NCBI GenBank assembly: GCA_036785325.1
Contig: JAXIVH010000070.1
Location: forward strand, 384,501-448,500
Length of the DNA stretch: 64,000 nucleotides
Source of the DNA: Urophycis tenuis
Taxonomy: Eukaryota > Chordata > Actinopteri > Gadiformes > Phycidae
Direction of reading: 5' to 3'
This document shows positions 1 to 12,560 of the stretch, in pieces. A model generated the notes under the pieces. It did no database searches. It saw only the letters and a program-made list of their open reading frames with translations, and was not told the DNA's origin. A program made the translations under genes and the position numbers. How positions within the stretch are numbered: the stretch's first letter is position 1; each line of letters starts with the position of its first letter.

Positions 1-370
1 GTTGCGCCATACCTAGTTAACTTCAGCTTAGTTAAGAGGACGAGACTGGTCCAGTAGGGAGTGAGAGAGGGTGAGAGGCTTCACCTTAGTGAAGCCTCTC
101 TAGTCTAGTCATCTCCTAGTCATCTCCTCATCTCTAGATCATCTCCTAGTTACCTTCACCATACCTAGTCATATCCAAGTCAACTTCACCATACCTAGTT
201 ATATGCAAGTTAACTTCACCATACCTCGTCATCTCCTTGTCACTTGACCTTACTTAGTCATCTCCTAGTTAACTTCACCATACCTAGTCATATCCTAGTT
301 ACCTTCACCATAGTCATCTCTAGTTTGTCTCCTAGTGAGTTGACCTTACCTGGTCATCTCTAGTCAGCTC
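1..370. repeat. Degenerate minisatellite (CACCATACCTAGTCAT type)
   Basis: The words CTTCACCATACCTAGT, CATCTCCTAGT and CATATCCAAGT recur with irregular spacing of about 20-45 bp up to the first recognised exon. No coding exon is visible. The stretch is intronic if the gene at 413-1400 begins left of the window. Confidence 0.75.
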
Positions 371-412
371 CTGCAGCAGGTTGACTATAACAGAGGGTGT
401 CTTGTCCTCCAG

Positions 413-1400
413 GAGGAAGCAGGACTCTGTGGAGAGTCACCCGTCTTGGGTCAATGACACCCGCATGGACGCAGACGACATCGTGGAGAAGATCGTCCAG
501 AGTCACAACTTCGAGGATGTCAACAACACGGAGGGTGCGCAGAGCCGTGATTTCAGCATATACTTGGAGCTTGATGTCCCTTCACCACACATTTTTATAC
601 TGTATATGGATGTGACACACCTGAGACCGACCGTGCACAGCAAGCCACAGCTTACATCGCATGTTAATGTGCACGGGGGTCAGCTGTGGAAGCTTTAAGA
701 GGCTTCATGATATGTTGGGATGTTACATGAAAGGATAGATAAAGTAACCATGGTCTTGTTTCGTCTGCAGATAGCAACTTGCGTCTGTTTGTCAACAAAG
801 ACGGAACCACGGCCCTTAGTGGCATACACCTCGGAAACAGGTTGGGAACACCTCTTTCTTCCTCCACCTCCTTCTCCCTCTCATGCATCACCTCCTCTCC
901 TCCGCCTCCACCTCCTCCTGTCTCCTCCTCTGCTCTGCTCCTCTTCTCCTGTCTTCTTCACCTCCTCCTGTCTGCTCTTCTTCTCCTCCTCTCTTGTCTT
1001 CTACACCTCCTTCTGTCTGCTCTGCTCCTCCTCCTCTCCTGTCTGCTCTGCTCCTCCTCTCCTGTCTTCTACACCTCCTCCTGTCTGCTCTGCTCCTCCT
1101 CTCCTGTCTGCTCTGCTCCTCCTCCTCCTCTCCTGTCTTCTATACCTCCTGTCTGCTCTGCTCCTCCTTTCTTGTCTTCTACGCCTCCTCCTGTCTGCTC
1201 TGCTCCTCCTCCTCTCCTGTCTTCTATACCTCCTGTCTGCTCTGCTCCTCTTCTCCTGTCTTCTACACCTCCTCCTGTCTCCTCTGCTCCTCCTCCCCTC
1301 CTGCCTTTCAGTGTTACATGTGAACAGATGTCGTCCTCTCCTCCCTCACCTCAGGGTCTCAGCTGGAGGTTACGAGCCGGTGGTGATTGAGAGCCACTAG
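413..1400 (+). CDS. Last three coding exons of an unrecognised gene (5' end outside the window)
   Basis: Three exons join in frame: 413-534, 771-840 and 1355-1400 (stop TAG at 1398). Each junction has AG/GT borders, and the phases agree (one base carried across the first junction, two across the second). The joined reading gives 78 residues, with the run WVNDTRMDADDIVEKI in exon one, LRLFVNKDGTTALSGI in exon two and the C-terminus YEPVVIESH. The composition is acidic and polar, with no membrane segment. The style looks like a conserved vertebrate cytosolic or nuclear protein tail, but I could not name the family and assign no function. The second intron carries a long pyrimidine tract. A longer open frame that reads through this tract is an artefact of low complexity. 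The gene lies tail to tail with CNOT6L. Exon structure is well supported; identity is open. Confidence 0.75.
859..1316 (+). repeat. Near-pure CT minisatellite inside an intron
   Basis: The plus strand is almost all C and T for about 450 bp, built from variants of CTCCTCCTGTCTGCTCTG with CTTCTACAC spacers. It fills most of the intron before the terminal exon at 1355, so it also acts as a very long polypyrimidine tract. Homopurine/homopyrimidine runs of this kind can form triplex DNA. Confidence 0.9.
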
Positions 1401-3060
1401 GGCCCCTGGGTGGCCCTCGAGGGATGCCTCCACTCTCCTGTGGAGCCCCGGCCCCACCAGACCTCCAACCACTCCGGACTGACCCGGACTGGAGAAAGCG
1501 GGCCTCCCTATCTCTTCCTGGTCTCTCTGTCTGTTCCTAGGTCCCCCAGTTTGCACTTTATCTTGCCCTAGGTGGTAGTCCATGTCTGATATGGACTACC
1601 ATATCCCCCCCCCCCCCCCCCCCCCCCTGCCCGCCATCATACATTGCCTATTTTACAGCTTTAATCGGTTGAAATGTTGACGTTTCAACCAAAAAATGTT
1701 TTTTTTTTTAGGAGGCCACTCGCAAAGTCTAACACTAACGTGGGATTGTTGGAAGTCAGGACGAATCACGTCAACCTGGCCAGAAGTTTGCACAGACGGT
1801 GGATGTGCTTCACCGAGGTGTTTTATGGCGTAGGAACGCGTTTGTGTGTTTGTTAAGAGTGTGTTGTTTGTCGGTCTGCTTCTCTTCTATATGATCATAT
1901 AACGTGTCCAGGAGGTGGTCCCCGTTGATCGGGGAGCGGTGTGCAGAGGGCCGAGAGCACTCTTACCCCGGTGGACTTTTCTCTTGCATGATCCGGAAGC
2001 AGGTTTTATGGTGGCGTGAGAGACGTGCTTGTGATGGAGAGGAGAGAGAAGAAGTCATTCGGCTGAGTTAGCCAGGCTCTTAAGGTTTTTCAGTGGCACG
2101 AGTCCCTGTCTCACTGAGTGTGTGTGCTGCCAGTCCCGTGGTATGGCTGCTGGGTGCAGCTTGTATAGGAAGAGCCCTGGCTGGTTGACCTCTGGTCTGC
2201 TGGTTGACCTTTGGTCCGGGTGCTTGATCTGTGTGGTCTGTTGCTGTAGTGTGGGGTCTCGGAGGAGGACTCCTGTCATGGCTGCCGTCGCCCCCTGGTG
2301 GAGCGGTGAACTTCCTCCCCCCCCCCCCACTCTGCAGCACCAGTGTCACCCTGTAACCCATCCCCAGAAACAAGCACCCCGACGAGTTTGCTGCCTTGCT
2401 TCAAGCTAAACCCAATAGATTCCTGCCCACTTGCTGGAAGCACAGACGTATTAACTAAACTAGTTCACATTTTTTAAGATAGCATTATGTTTCATTTGAC
2501 ATTTTTTTGTCAAGGGAAAAACGATTCCAATGAAAATTACATTAGTCACTTGATGTAAGAAACACCCTTTTATTTTGAAACTATAGTTTGCTATAAGGAG
2601 ACATTGTTTTCAGATGTTTGGACATCCAAACTGTAACCAATCTGATCCTCAGTTGGTTTAGTGTGAATAATTTTGATTATTGATGACTTCTGACGTCAAA
2701 AATCACTTAAATTCACTACTTTTATTACGTCAAACTTATTGACATTATTATTTATCACCGGGTCAGTGGGTTTGTTATATTCACATTGGGGAGAAACCAC
2801 TAATAATGTTGTTTGATATCAGCCCTTCCTTAATAACCATTTAAAGATGTTTGGTTTTGATGCTCTTGTCTGTCTTTAAGCTATGCACACACCTTGCACA
2901 GAAATCGACCAGTTTCTAATAGCTCTTTAACAAACGGTTTAACTCGTAAGCTTGCATGAGTATTAGAACCGGTATTTCTATAAGATTTGTACCATTAGAA
3001 AAGACCACTGATAGTTTTATTTGTTTGTTTCCAGAAATGTCTTCTAAACATTAAAGAGAT
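1401..3060 (+). other. Probable 3' UTR of the upstream gene, with hairpin, poly-C run and poly(A) signal
   Basis: No exon is recognisable after the stop at 1400. A perfect 10-bp hairpin (GGTAGTCCAT 1574-1583, ATGGACTACC 1591-1600) is followed at once by a 23-base C run (1605-1627). ATTAAA at 3050-3055, followed by GT-rich sequence, is the best poly(A) signal candidate. The extent of the UTR is inferred. Confidence 0.4.
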
Positions 3061-4389
3061 TATCTTACATGTTTCTGTGTTCTGATTGTATGTCGTCTTT
3101 GTTGTGGATCGTATTTAACGGGGGTTCAGTGACCTCTAGCGGTGAAATGTGGAACAAAGGCATACACAGTGCGTGATTAAATTAATCTTACGACTTAATC
3201 TTAAGTATGTTTGTGTAAAGGTGTATAGTCGTTTGTTATATAACACCGTGTATGCTGTTTTTAAACACTAAACCTGAGTGGAGCCGACAAATTTAGGACC
3301 TGCAGGTGATTGTCTGGTCCTCAGCTTTGTGTCTACTTGCTGCGGTGTTCGTTATTGTCCGACTCACCTCCACAATAAAACGACCTTCCCTAAGCCCCCA
3401 ATAAAGAAGTACAAATAAAGACAACTTAAACTACATGAAAACTGCCAATCACTTTAGATTACTTTCTACACGAGTCAATGTATTATCATTCACCTGCTTT
3501 AAGCTTATTATATTCATATCAATGTTTAATTAATGGGAACAACAGCTGCTCCTCCTGGTCAAAACGACTCATGTTTTTTTTGTTAATAAGATGTACTACT
3601 TTATATACATTACATTCTATACTTTTATTATATTACCTATTCTATACTATGTTAGATCTATTATAAAGTATTGTATACATTATATAGTACTTATAATGGT
3701 GTACTATATACAAAGACATAACCCTAGTCTAAGGAACAAACTCAAATGGAAGCCAGATCATGGTGTGAGAAAACAAATGAAGCCAAACAACATTTACTTT
3801 GCAATCTACAACATTTATCTCTTTATCTTTTGTACTGATGTTTTTCAAAAGCTCTGATATTGAATTGTACAAAGTATCAGCTGAAGTTTAATTTCAGTAA
3901 GACCATTTGGTCTGGATAGGAATTTTCACTCCTTTCAGCCTCAGGATATTTTGATCATCAAGGAGATAAAAACAGTGCTGTCAGGAGTCAGTTCCCTGGC
4001 AGGTGGAAAAGGTTACAGGTGAAATGAGCTTGACTTCACACAATCTAGCGGCTTCAGGGAGTAGAGTATAGGCCTGGGGGGCTAGCCTCAAGGGCTAACC
4101 TTGCAGCAGCTGAAACATTAGCCATAGCCACACACTAACTATGCTAACATGAATCGCAAGCTCTATGCTAACATGAAACACAAGCAGCATTTAGCAGCTG
4201 AATCATTAGCCTGATCCACCTGCTAACAATGCTAACAATAATGAATGTGCAATTAAAGCAGAGCAGGACGTCCCCAGGGTAAAACCACATTTTTAAGGTC
4301 ATGTTGGTCGACAACATTATGGCTAGTTTCAGATCAAATGCAGGACATATTATTTAGTTTTCATGGATATCAGGTGTCTGTTTTGATGA
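3061..4389. other. Intergenic spacer, no gene seen
   Basis: AT-rich sequence. Imperfect repeats of GCTAACATGAA-like words occur at about 4110-4240. No exon or transposon end is recognised. Confidence 0.5.
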
Positions 4390-4830
4390 TCAAGTATTAG
4401 GGTAAGTCTGGTTTGGAGATTTGTTGCCGGCGTACATTTGTTTTAGAGATATGGTGTTACTGTAGATCTGGTTTGGAGGCCAGGTGCCAGTGTAAATTGG
4501 AGATCTGGAGTCTGTAAATCTGGTTTGGAGATCTAGTGTCGGTGTAAATGTGGTTTGGAGACCAGGTGTTGGTGGAAATTTGTTTTGGAGATCTGGTGTT
4601 AGTGTAGTTCTGGTTTGGAGACCAGGTGTGGATGTCAATCTGGTGTTCTTAGTGTAGATCTGGTTTGGAGACCAGGTGTGGATGTAAATCTGGTGTTCTT
4701 AGTGTAGATCTGGTTTGGAGACCAGGTGTGGATGTCAATCTGGTGTTCTTAGTGTAGATCTGGTTTGGAGACCAGGTGTGGATGTAAATCTGGTGTTCTT
4801 AGTGTAGATCTGGTTTGGAGACCAGGTGCG
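4390..4830. repeat. Tandem repeat with a 50-bp unit and 100-bp higher-order period
   Basis: From 4601 the unit AGTGTAGATCTGGTTTGGAG...TGGTGTTCTT repeats every 50 bp (4601, 4651, 4701, 4751, 4801). Units alternate GATGTCAATC and GATGTAAATC, giving a 100-bp dimer. Upstream, shorter degenerate units of about 30-35 bp built on TCTGGTTTGGAGA go back to 4390. Confidence 0.9.
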
Positions 4831-5829
4831 CAGGTGCTGGATTAGATGGTGTACTAGTAGAGATCCTCTAGAGGGTCGTCCTGGGTTGAAGACATTCAGG
4901 GAAGAAGGTGGGAGAAGGCCCTGAGTTACCGTGGGAACAGGTCAAGGTTGGGCACACACAAGCATTCTCTGGTTATCTCACGGTTACTACAATTACCGCC
5001 AACATCCACCAACTTTCATACATTCATAAATCAGGAGGGAACATTATCCCTCTTCTGTTTTTCAATTCAATAAATTATCTTTGGAAGACTCTTAACCTTG
5101 TAAGAAGACATGTAACCTTCTGGTTTAGAGTCCTAACCTCCTGGTGAGAAGACTCTTTGGCCAATGAGCTGCCAGGAAACTCATTTTAAAGCTAATAGTG
5201 ATTGCCATGGCAGCGATACATATATATATCTATATATATATCTATATATAGATATATATATATATACAAAAATATTATATTATATAGCTATCTCTCTTTT
5301 TTAAGGAACCCTAAAGAGGAGCTTGCCATGGTTCAACGAAAGCTAAGGGTTACTTTAGAGACTGGGCGTCGAGGAAGAAGGACCTTAATCCATGCCCTGA
5401 CCAAACCCCTAACCCCACGTCAAGATGCAGAAGAACAGCTGCACCTACTGGTGGTGACCATACAAACTTTAACCCCCCCTCCAATTAGTGTAGGGTGAGA
5501 CGTTAATTAGCAGCAGCAGTAGCAGCAGTTCACTCCTAGAGTGGAAAAGGATGGACTGCAAGGTGATGCTGGTTACCAAGGCAACAGAATCCCACATGAA
5601 CATCCAGTGTCATGACGATGGGATGATTATTGTCCAATCAGATACAAAAACAATCCGTCAATGTGCAAAACAGGCCCATACTCAACTCCTGTGGTGTGTG
5701 AGTGTGTGGATATGTGTGTATGTGTGTGTTGGGGGGGTCCGAGGGGAGAGTAGTGATTGGCTGACAGCGTCCTGTAGCAGCAGGGTGGGGGTCGGTGACA
5801 TCAGGAGAAGGGGGTGGGGTCTAGATTCA
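4831..5829. other. Spacer between convergent genes with an AT microsatellite
   Basis: An (AT)n-type array lies at about 5218-5290 and a short (GT)n at 5694-5732. The rest has no recognised exon. It probably includes the CNOT6L 3' UTR (minus strand), whose end I could not place. Confidence 0.5.
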
Positions 5830-8800
5830 CTACCTGTGCACGGGCATGTGCAGGCCGTTGAGGGGGTGGGTAAGGGGCGGGGCTAGCTCCAGCTGCGCCA
5901 GCAGGGAGAAGTGGTCTGAGGGGATGTGGGGGTGGGGGCAGCCCAGGATGCTGTTGTCCTGGAGCCACTGGGTGTCCAGCGGGCCCAGGACACCCAGTGT
6001 GGTGAGGTGGGTCCTGGAGGAGAAGATGTAGTCGATCACCCCCTGTGGAGACAAGGGGAACAACTCAGCACTCACATTAAAACACACACCGTCCCACTTT
6101 TGAACACATCTGCTAACCCAAACACACCTTCTAACCTCAACCATCTCAGCCTCTAACCCCAACCTCCTCACTGTCTAACCCCAACCTTCTAACCCTAACA
6201 CAACTTCTAAGCCTAACCTCTCATCTCCAACCTGCTCCAACGTTGTACCACCAACATGGAGGTGGCCCCGATTACCCAGTAACCCAGCTGGTTAGAGTAA
6301 CCTTCTAACCCTAACCAGCGCATCTTCTAACCCTAAACGCTAACCTTCTAACCCCTTCTCACTCTTACCTTGAAGTCGTAGGTGTAGTTGGTGAAGGGCA
6401 TCACACTGCAGTCGTAGGCGCTCTTCAACTGGAAGCTGTGGGTGATGCTGCCGTCCGCCGGGCTCCTCTTCCCGTTGGGCGTGCTCTTGGCGTTGCAGCT
6501 GAAGTTGGTGAGACAGTCGCTGTAGCGCAGCTCCTTGAAGTCCTTGTGGTTCTCGGCCACGCCCCCACTGCTCAGGTATTCCACCACACCTGCAAACGGT
6601 GCAAAGCAACCACCTCTTAGAGACCACTGGCGCCACTCTCTCACGCTGACACATCAACCAGCTGCATCCATCCATTCCTTCATCTGTCTACGGGTTCTGC
6701 TTGCAAACTATGCTTCGAGTCGCAAGAGTGCTGTGTTCTTCATGTGTTCATAACTGATACATGAATACATGAATGAAGATCCTGATTTGTTCTGTGGGTA
6801 GCAGTGTGTTGATAACGTGATACAGGACAAGGTAGTTCCAGGTTTGTCCTGAAGGGGAGGTGCTCCTCCTACCAGAGTCAGGCAGGGAGTTGAGGTCGGC
6901 GCACAGGACGATGGGGATGGTGGCGGGGTCGGAGGTCAGGGAGGTGGCGGCCCTCTCAGCGATGCTCTTGAGCTCGGAGAGGAACATCATGGTCTGGATG
7001 AGCTTGACGTCAGAGTACTCCGGGTCCCAGTGCATGTGGGCGTTGGCCACCAGGATCATCTGCCTCTCGGGTGGAGCCTTCATACCTGCACAGGTAACAA
7101 CACTTTCACTCCCAAAACTACCCGTCCTACCTATTCACCTGTCTTATTTGTATCTATGTTAGTGTCATTATTATACCTGCATCTTAGTGTTGTGTTATCA
7201 TACATGTATGCTATTAACATGTGATTATAACACATGTATGCTAGTGCTGTGTACATGTATACATGTTACTGTTACTAAGATGTTATTATTGCTTTATTAA
7301 GATGTGCTGCTCACCGCCTGAGAACATGTCCTTGTTGACCTCCAGGAGCACGGCGACCCCAATGTTGTCCTTGGTCATCACCCTGTTGAGCATGACCTCT
7401 GACCCCTCCGAGTTAGCCATGGCTACCTGGTTGAACTCTACGGTGTGTTTCTGCACCAGAGTGAACCTGTGCACACACACACACATCATATCATTATTCT
7501 GTCTTATTGATTATGATTTGGAGTATTGTGTTCTAGCAGCTATGCAAGAACACAACAGAACCCTAATGAGCCGTGTGCTCACGAGCAGCATGCTAGCTAG
7601 TATAGCATGCTACTGAGTAGTAGCATGCTTACTTCTGTGTCTTGAAGAAGATGGCGCAACCGTCGACGTGCTTGCGCTCGGGTTCTGACACCAGCTTGGC
7701 ACGGGACTTGGGGCAGAAGTATCCGTCGTAGCCCTGCTCCTTCAGCGTGTCGAGGAACAGGGTGTAGTACTGCTCCGTCTCCACCTCCTGCACACACACA
7801 CACACACAGAGAAGCTTCTAGAACGGTTCAGGTGAAGGCGCCTCGAAAAACAGTTTGGGTGGAGAAGCTCCTAGCACCGTTCAGGCGGAGACGCCCCTAA
7901 AAACAGGGGGTCTAGGGTTAGCGCTGGTTAAGGTATGGGGGAGGAGGAGGGGTAACCTGCAGGCTGATGATGTCTGCGTGGCAGCTGGTGATCTCCTCCA
8001 TGATGCCCTTCCTGCGGTAGCTCCAGCTCAGAGCCCAGGAGGGACAGTAACCGTACAGCTGCCGCGTGGCGTACTTCTCACACAGCACGTTGTAGCACAT
8101 GACCGTGAAGACGGCTGGAGGGGGAACAAGAGCGCGGGAGAGGAGTATGTTTAAAGACAGATAAATGATGAGTTATATTTTCGGCTGTACACTTTGGCGT
8201 ATGTTATACATAACCTTATATGATCATAAGGTCATATAAAGTGTTGGAGCTACCTGTTGGAACACTCTGGTCCCGCTCCTTCAATGTGATCCAAGGTCTT
8301 TGGGGAAGTTGTTCAGGATGCACTGAAACCAAGCAGACAGTAAGAGTCATGGTCTGAGGTGAACCCAGCAGACTAAACCCTTCACGGCTCCCTAAGGTCA
8401 GTCCAACCCCATCCAAGCTCATTCTCTAGTAAAACAGGATATCAGGGTGGAAAAGGGAGGGATTATGGATAGCAGTGATAGCTCACAGCATCGTCAACAT
8501 TACTCAGGTAGTTGTGGTCTGTTAAGTGACTATCACAGAATGAGGTAAGACAATGATGAATGAGCCTTTGGCCAACAGATGAAAGCCCTGGCATTTGCAG
8601 TATTACAGTATGAATTTTCTGAACTGGGCATCAGTGGCAAAACCGTTTGTATCGCTGGGAAATATTTGCACTCATCGCCAAAGTTGCTGCCATCAAGAAT
8701 GAAACGGAAATCTTCGAGATTGCCACTTTTAGGTCCTTATCAGACAGGTAAATCTACATCTGTCTACATCTCAGCCGGGTGAGAAAAGTCTCTGATGTGA

Positions 8801-10588
8801 GCCTTATTCACAAGTACAAAACGACTTTCCCTTGCACTGCCTTTACTACAAGAGGAGGTACTGGGGTGTGGTCTATGGACATGTGGGCAAGGTCTATGAC
8901 TCTCGGGGAGGAGTTACCTGCTAGATTATCCAGCATGTAGTTGAGCAGCTTCCTGGTGCCGTCGGGTTCCTGGTACAAGTTGAGGATATCCTGGGACAAC
9001 GGATTACCTACAGACAGCACATTCAGCAAACTCATTCACCAATGTACACATTCAGTAGTTCAGCCTTTCATGACCTGTAGAAGGCGTTGCACCGCTGCTG
9101 ATGATAAAATGACCCTCTACCTAGTCCTGTCATTCTGGGGTCGAGCTGCTCTCTACAAACGTACTGACAACAGCAATGTCTCACCCTTCAGTCCCAGAGT
9201 CTGGAGCTGGAAGAGTCGTCCCAGTTCATAAGGCAGAACCCGCAGCAGGTTGTTGTTGAGCAACAACTCCCTGAAATACAAAGACAACCATGTTGTAAAA
9301 GTACAAAAGTGTAGCTCTTAGTATATCTCTCCTAGTACAGAGCTCTACTGTTATTACAGAGCTCTATCTCTAGTAGGGTACTCTATCTCTAGTATGGAGC
9401 TCTATCTCTAGTAGGGTACTCTATCTCTATTAGGGGGCTCTATCTCTAGTAGGGCACTCTATCTCTAGTAGGGCGCTCTATCTCTAATAGGGAGCTCTAT
9501 CCCTAGTAGGGAGCGCTGTGGCTAGTACGGAGCTCCATCTCTAGTAAGAGCTCAATCTCATTAGGAGATGCTATGGCCCACCTGAGAGAGACCATGTTTC
9601 CAAGCTCCGCAGGGAGGCTGCGCAGCTTGTTGGAGGAGAGGTTGAGGTAGGCCAGGTGGGGCAGGTTGGAGATCTCGGGGGGAAGGCGGCTCAGGTTGTT
9701 GTCGTTGATGTGCAGCGCTGTCAGGTGGGTCAGCGACCACAGAGAACTGCTCAGACTCCGCACACGCCCTGCAGCCAAAAACCCAAAGCCAGATACATAT
9801 AGCAGGTTGAAGTAACCTACAGGCAACAGGAGCACATTACCATAGTGTTTGATTATTTTAAGTCGCTGTTGATCTCTGGATAATTAATAGGACTCTAGGG
9901 GTGATGCCAGCTTCCAGTCTGGGCAGACCAGGAATTTGACTGGTGCCACCAGTTAAGATAAGGATGAATGATTTTTTTTTTAAATAGATAATGGTACATT
10001 AGCAATAGACACAGGGTTTGTTGGCAAAACATAAAGAGCTTTTTGTTGGATTAAGGGTCTATTCAAAGTGCATGAAAAACCCCTGTTTCCGCAGACACTA
10101 AGATTTTTAAAAATGTGTTTTATCCAGATGGTTATGACCCAGGCCAACTTTGTGCCGTCGTCGTTATGAGCGTCATAATGAGCGATGTTGTATGTGAAAT
10201 GAGCACGACGTCAAGGAGCCTACTAAACGGCCCTTTGACGCCAGGAAGAGTAGAACGTTCACAAACTGGTGGACACTGGCAAAAACAAGGAGGATCTTAG
10301 GATCTTACTCCTGTTTTCTCTGCGTGACCTCAAGCATTCTGGAGTCATTTCTGTAGTCCTTTCAGTAACAGTAATAAAACGACACATATCACTATGTTGA
10401 CAATCGTACAAGGCACACAACCACATCAAAAACAACTCTGAAACGACTGTGGGTTGTCTGGTTAAGAGCGACCGACCAGATATCTCGAGCTCAGCCCAGT
10501 AGCTCCTCTTCCCGCTGGCGGCGTCCTCAGCAGACATGATGGAGTAGCAGCGGCGAGGGTCGGGAGGCTCATACTTGTCCTTGGGCAT
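5830..10588 (-). CDS. cnot6l: CCR4-NOT complex subunit 6-like deadenylase (CNOT6L)
   Basis: This is a catalytic 3'-5' poly(A) exonuclease of the CCR4-NOT complex, which shortens mRNA tails in the cytoplasm. Eleven coding exons read on the minus strand: 10588-10477, 9768-9582, 9270-9185, 9007-8918, 8322-8254, 8114-7957, 7787-7633, 7466-7315, 7085-6873, 6589-6369 and 6042-5830. All have GT/AG borders, and together they give 551 residues, close to the family length of about 555. The start is the ATG of MPKDKYEPPDPRR. Order: N-terminal segment, leucine-rich repeats (exons 2-4, such as LSSNKLRSLPAELGNMVSLR), then the endonuclease/exonuclease/phosphatase domain. Catalytic residues are visible: Glu at the SLQ-EVE junction, Asp and Asn in CADLNSLPDSG, Asp in GVIDYIF, His in PSDHFSLL. 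The linker HPEQLPQRPWITLKERDQ favours CNOT6L over CNOT6, as does the MRPL1 neighbour. A noncoding first exon may lie near 12.6-12.8 kb. Confidence 0.96.
6115..6360. repeat. Degenerate CTAACCC-rich stretch in a CNOT6L intron
   Basis: Words such as CTTCTAACCCTAACC recur irregularly between the last two coding exons. It resembles interstitial telomere-like sequence but is not a regular array. Confidence 0.6.
9327..9550. repeat. Minisatellite of about 22 bp in a CNOT6L intron
   Basis: Around ten units of the type GAGCTCTATCTCTAGTAGG, with small substitutions, lie between exons 2 and 3. Nothing suggests a function. Confidence 0.85.
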
Positions 10589-10590
10589 CC

Positions 10591-12560
10591 CTGGAGGTCT
10601 GAGGACCACAAGCAGAGTCAAAGGTCTGAGTCAAAGGTCACCAGCAGATCATTAGACATAATGGCTATTAGCAACGTCTGCAATCGTGCACACACAGCAT
10701 AGAAAAAAAGTGTCAAATAGATACAGGTTTGTAAAAATCTGACCGGCAATAGTATAATTTCTTAAATATGTATTGAAACAGAGCAAGAAGTTGCATTTAT
10801 GTGGGACGATTAATAAATAATAAAAGCAATCTGATATAATTAGGTATGTCAGGATTAATTGTGGAATCCCACAAAATGAAACAGCATGCCTCGTCTTGAT
10901 TCAAGGCCCACAACCACACTGGTAGGGAACCACTGAGACAACCTTATGTCGCACAGCACAACATACTCTTACTATTGGGTGATTACCGATCCTTATGGTC
11001 GAAAAAAGACGCCAAATGTGGACATCACATACTCAGATCTTCAGTGAGTTTAATCATTTAATTGCCAAAAGTCTTTGCAGGGAATTATTCTTAAAAGTGT
11101 TTGAAACAAGCCTAGTAAGAAAGGAGTTATTATTCCAAGTCTAGCCTATCGTTGGGTGCCAAGTGACAAGTCGAATATAATTATATATAGAAATGTATTT
11201 ATACTCCAGCTCATTCTGAGGATTCTGAATACCTTGCATAGCACCACATTAAAACTGTTGCAATAGACTGTTGGGAAAGTTACATAACGTGTTTACACTG
11301 TTGGGTCAGATAGCAGCCAGGCTCCGGTAAACACTCCATTAGTTACTTTTCATTACCTACTTTATACTTCATTAGTTACTTCAGATTAGTTATTTACTCA
11401 ACACTGCATTAGTTACTTTACATTAGTCACAGTATTTACTTTACACTGCATTACTTTACATTAGTCACAGTATTTACTTTACACTACAGTTGTTACTTTA
11501 CATTGCATTTGTTGCTTTGCATTACATTAGTTACATTACAGAAGCGTAACAGTGTTTGCTTTACAAAAACAGTGTAGTTTTTTCCAGTACACTACCTACA
11601 ACAACACACTTAACAACACTAGACAGAATACTACATTAGCCAGAACACAGCATTAGACACTGGTCTACACCAGACACAACACAACACTAGACACAACACA
11701 ACTGGTCGCTGGGCACCCATGCGGTGAAAAGTGAGATCGCGGCCTGTTAAAAAAGTTGGGTTAGCTGCCACCTGACTTGCCTCATAAGTGCTACATGGAC
11801 GGCTACGCTGCGGTAGTAATGTCGTCTACATGGATATTAAATAACACTGTGGTATGGAGATGTTTTCTGGTTATCTGGAGGGGTTTGCGCGTGTTAATAC
11901 TACAGTAGGGCTGTGGGTTAGTCCTACAGCACGAGTCTGGTTTTGTAAATCCTACAACGTGGTAGTCCTAATGTATGGGTTAGTTAGACCTACAGCATGA
12001 GTTAGTTAGTCCTACAGCACGGGTCTGGCCAAGTGAATCCTACAGAATGGGTTAGTGCTACAGCATGGGTCTAGCTTATTCCTACAGCTGGGATGTGGGT
12101 TAGTTAGTGCTACAGCATGGGTCTAGCATAGTCCTACAGCTGGGATGTTGGTTAGTTAGTGCTACAGCATGGGTCTGAGTCAGTCAGTCATACAGCATGG
12201 GTCTAGGATAGTCCCACAGCATGGGTTAGTTAGTCAAACAGCAGGGATCTGGGTTAGTTAGTGTTACAACATGGGCCTCTGCTAGTTTGTCCTACAGTAT
12301 AAGTCTGGGTTAGCTAGACCTACACCATGGGTCTAGGTTAGTCCCACAGCCTGGGTTAATTAGTCAAACAGCAGGGATCTGGGTTAGTTAGTGTTACAAC
12401 ATGGGCCTCTGCTAGTTAGTCCTACAGTATAAGTCTGGGTTAGCTAGACCTACACGATGGGTCTAGGTTAGTCCCACAGCCTGGGTTAGGTACATCATGA
12501 CCCTGGATTAGTCCTACACGATGGCTTGGTTAGTCCTACAGCATGGGTCTGTTAGTTTAG
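10591..12560. other. CNOT6L 5' intron with two minisatellite fields
   Basis: At 11335-11560 words of the type TTACTTTACATTAGTCACAG recur. At 11880-12550 words of the type TTAGTCCTACAGCATGGGTCT recur, including two copies of a longer unit starting near 12231 and 12361 (period about 130 bp). No exon is recognised. Confidence 0.7.

Noticed and set aside
720..1400. Long open frames rich in Leu, Ser, Pro and Cys across the CT tract
   Set aside because: They exist only because the strand is almost all C and T. Splice sites at 841 and 1354 remove the tract.
4601..4850. CRISPR array
   Set aside because: Units are directly adjacent without unique spacers, and the window is a vertebrate genome.
6115..6360. 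Interstitial telomeric repeat
   Set aside because: CTAACCC-like words are irregular and mixed with other sequence, more like a decayed minisatellite.
5830..10588. Assignment as CNOT6 instead of CNOT6L
   Set aside because: The linker between the repeats and the nuclease domain, and the MRPL1 neighbour, fit CNOT6L better.
10259..10621. Minus-strand frame running beyond the CNOT6L first coding exon on both sides
   Set aside because: Only 10588-10477 matches CNOT6L; the rest crosses a splice donor and an acceptor.
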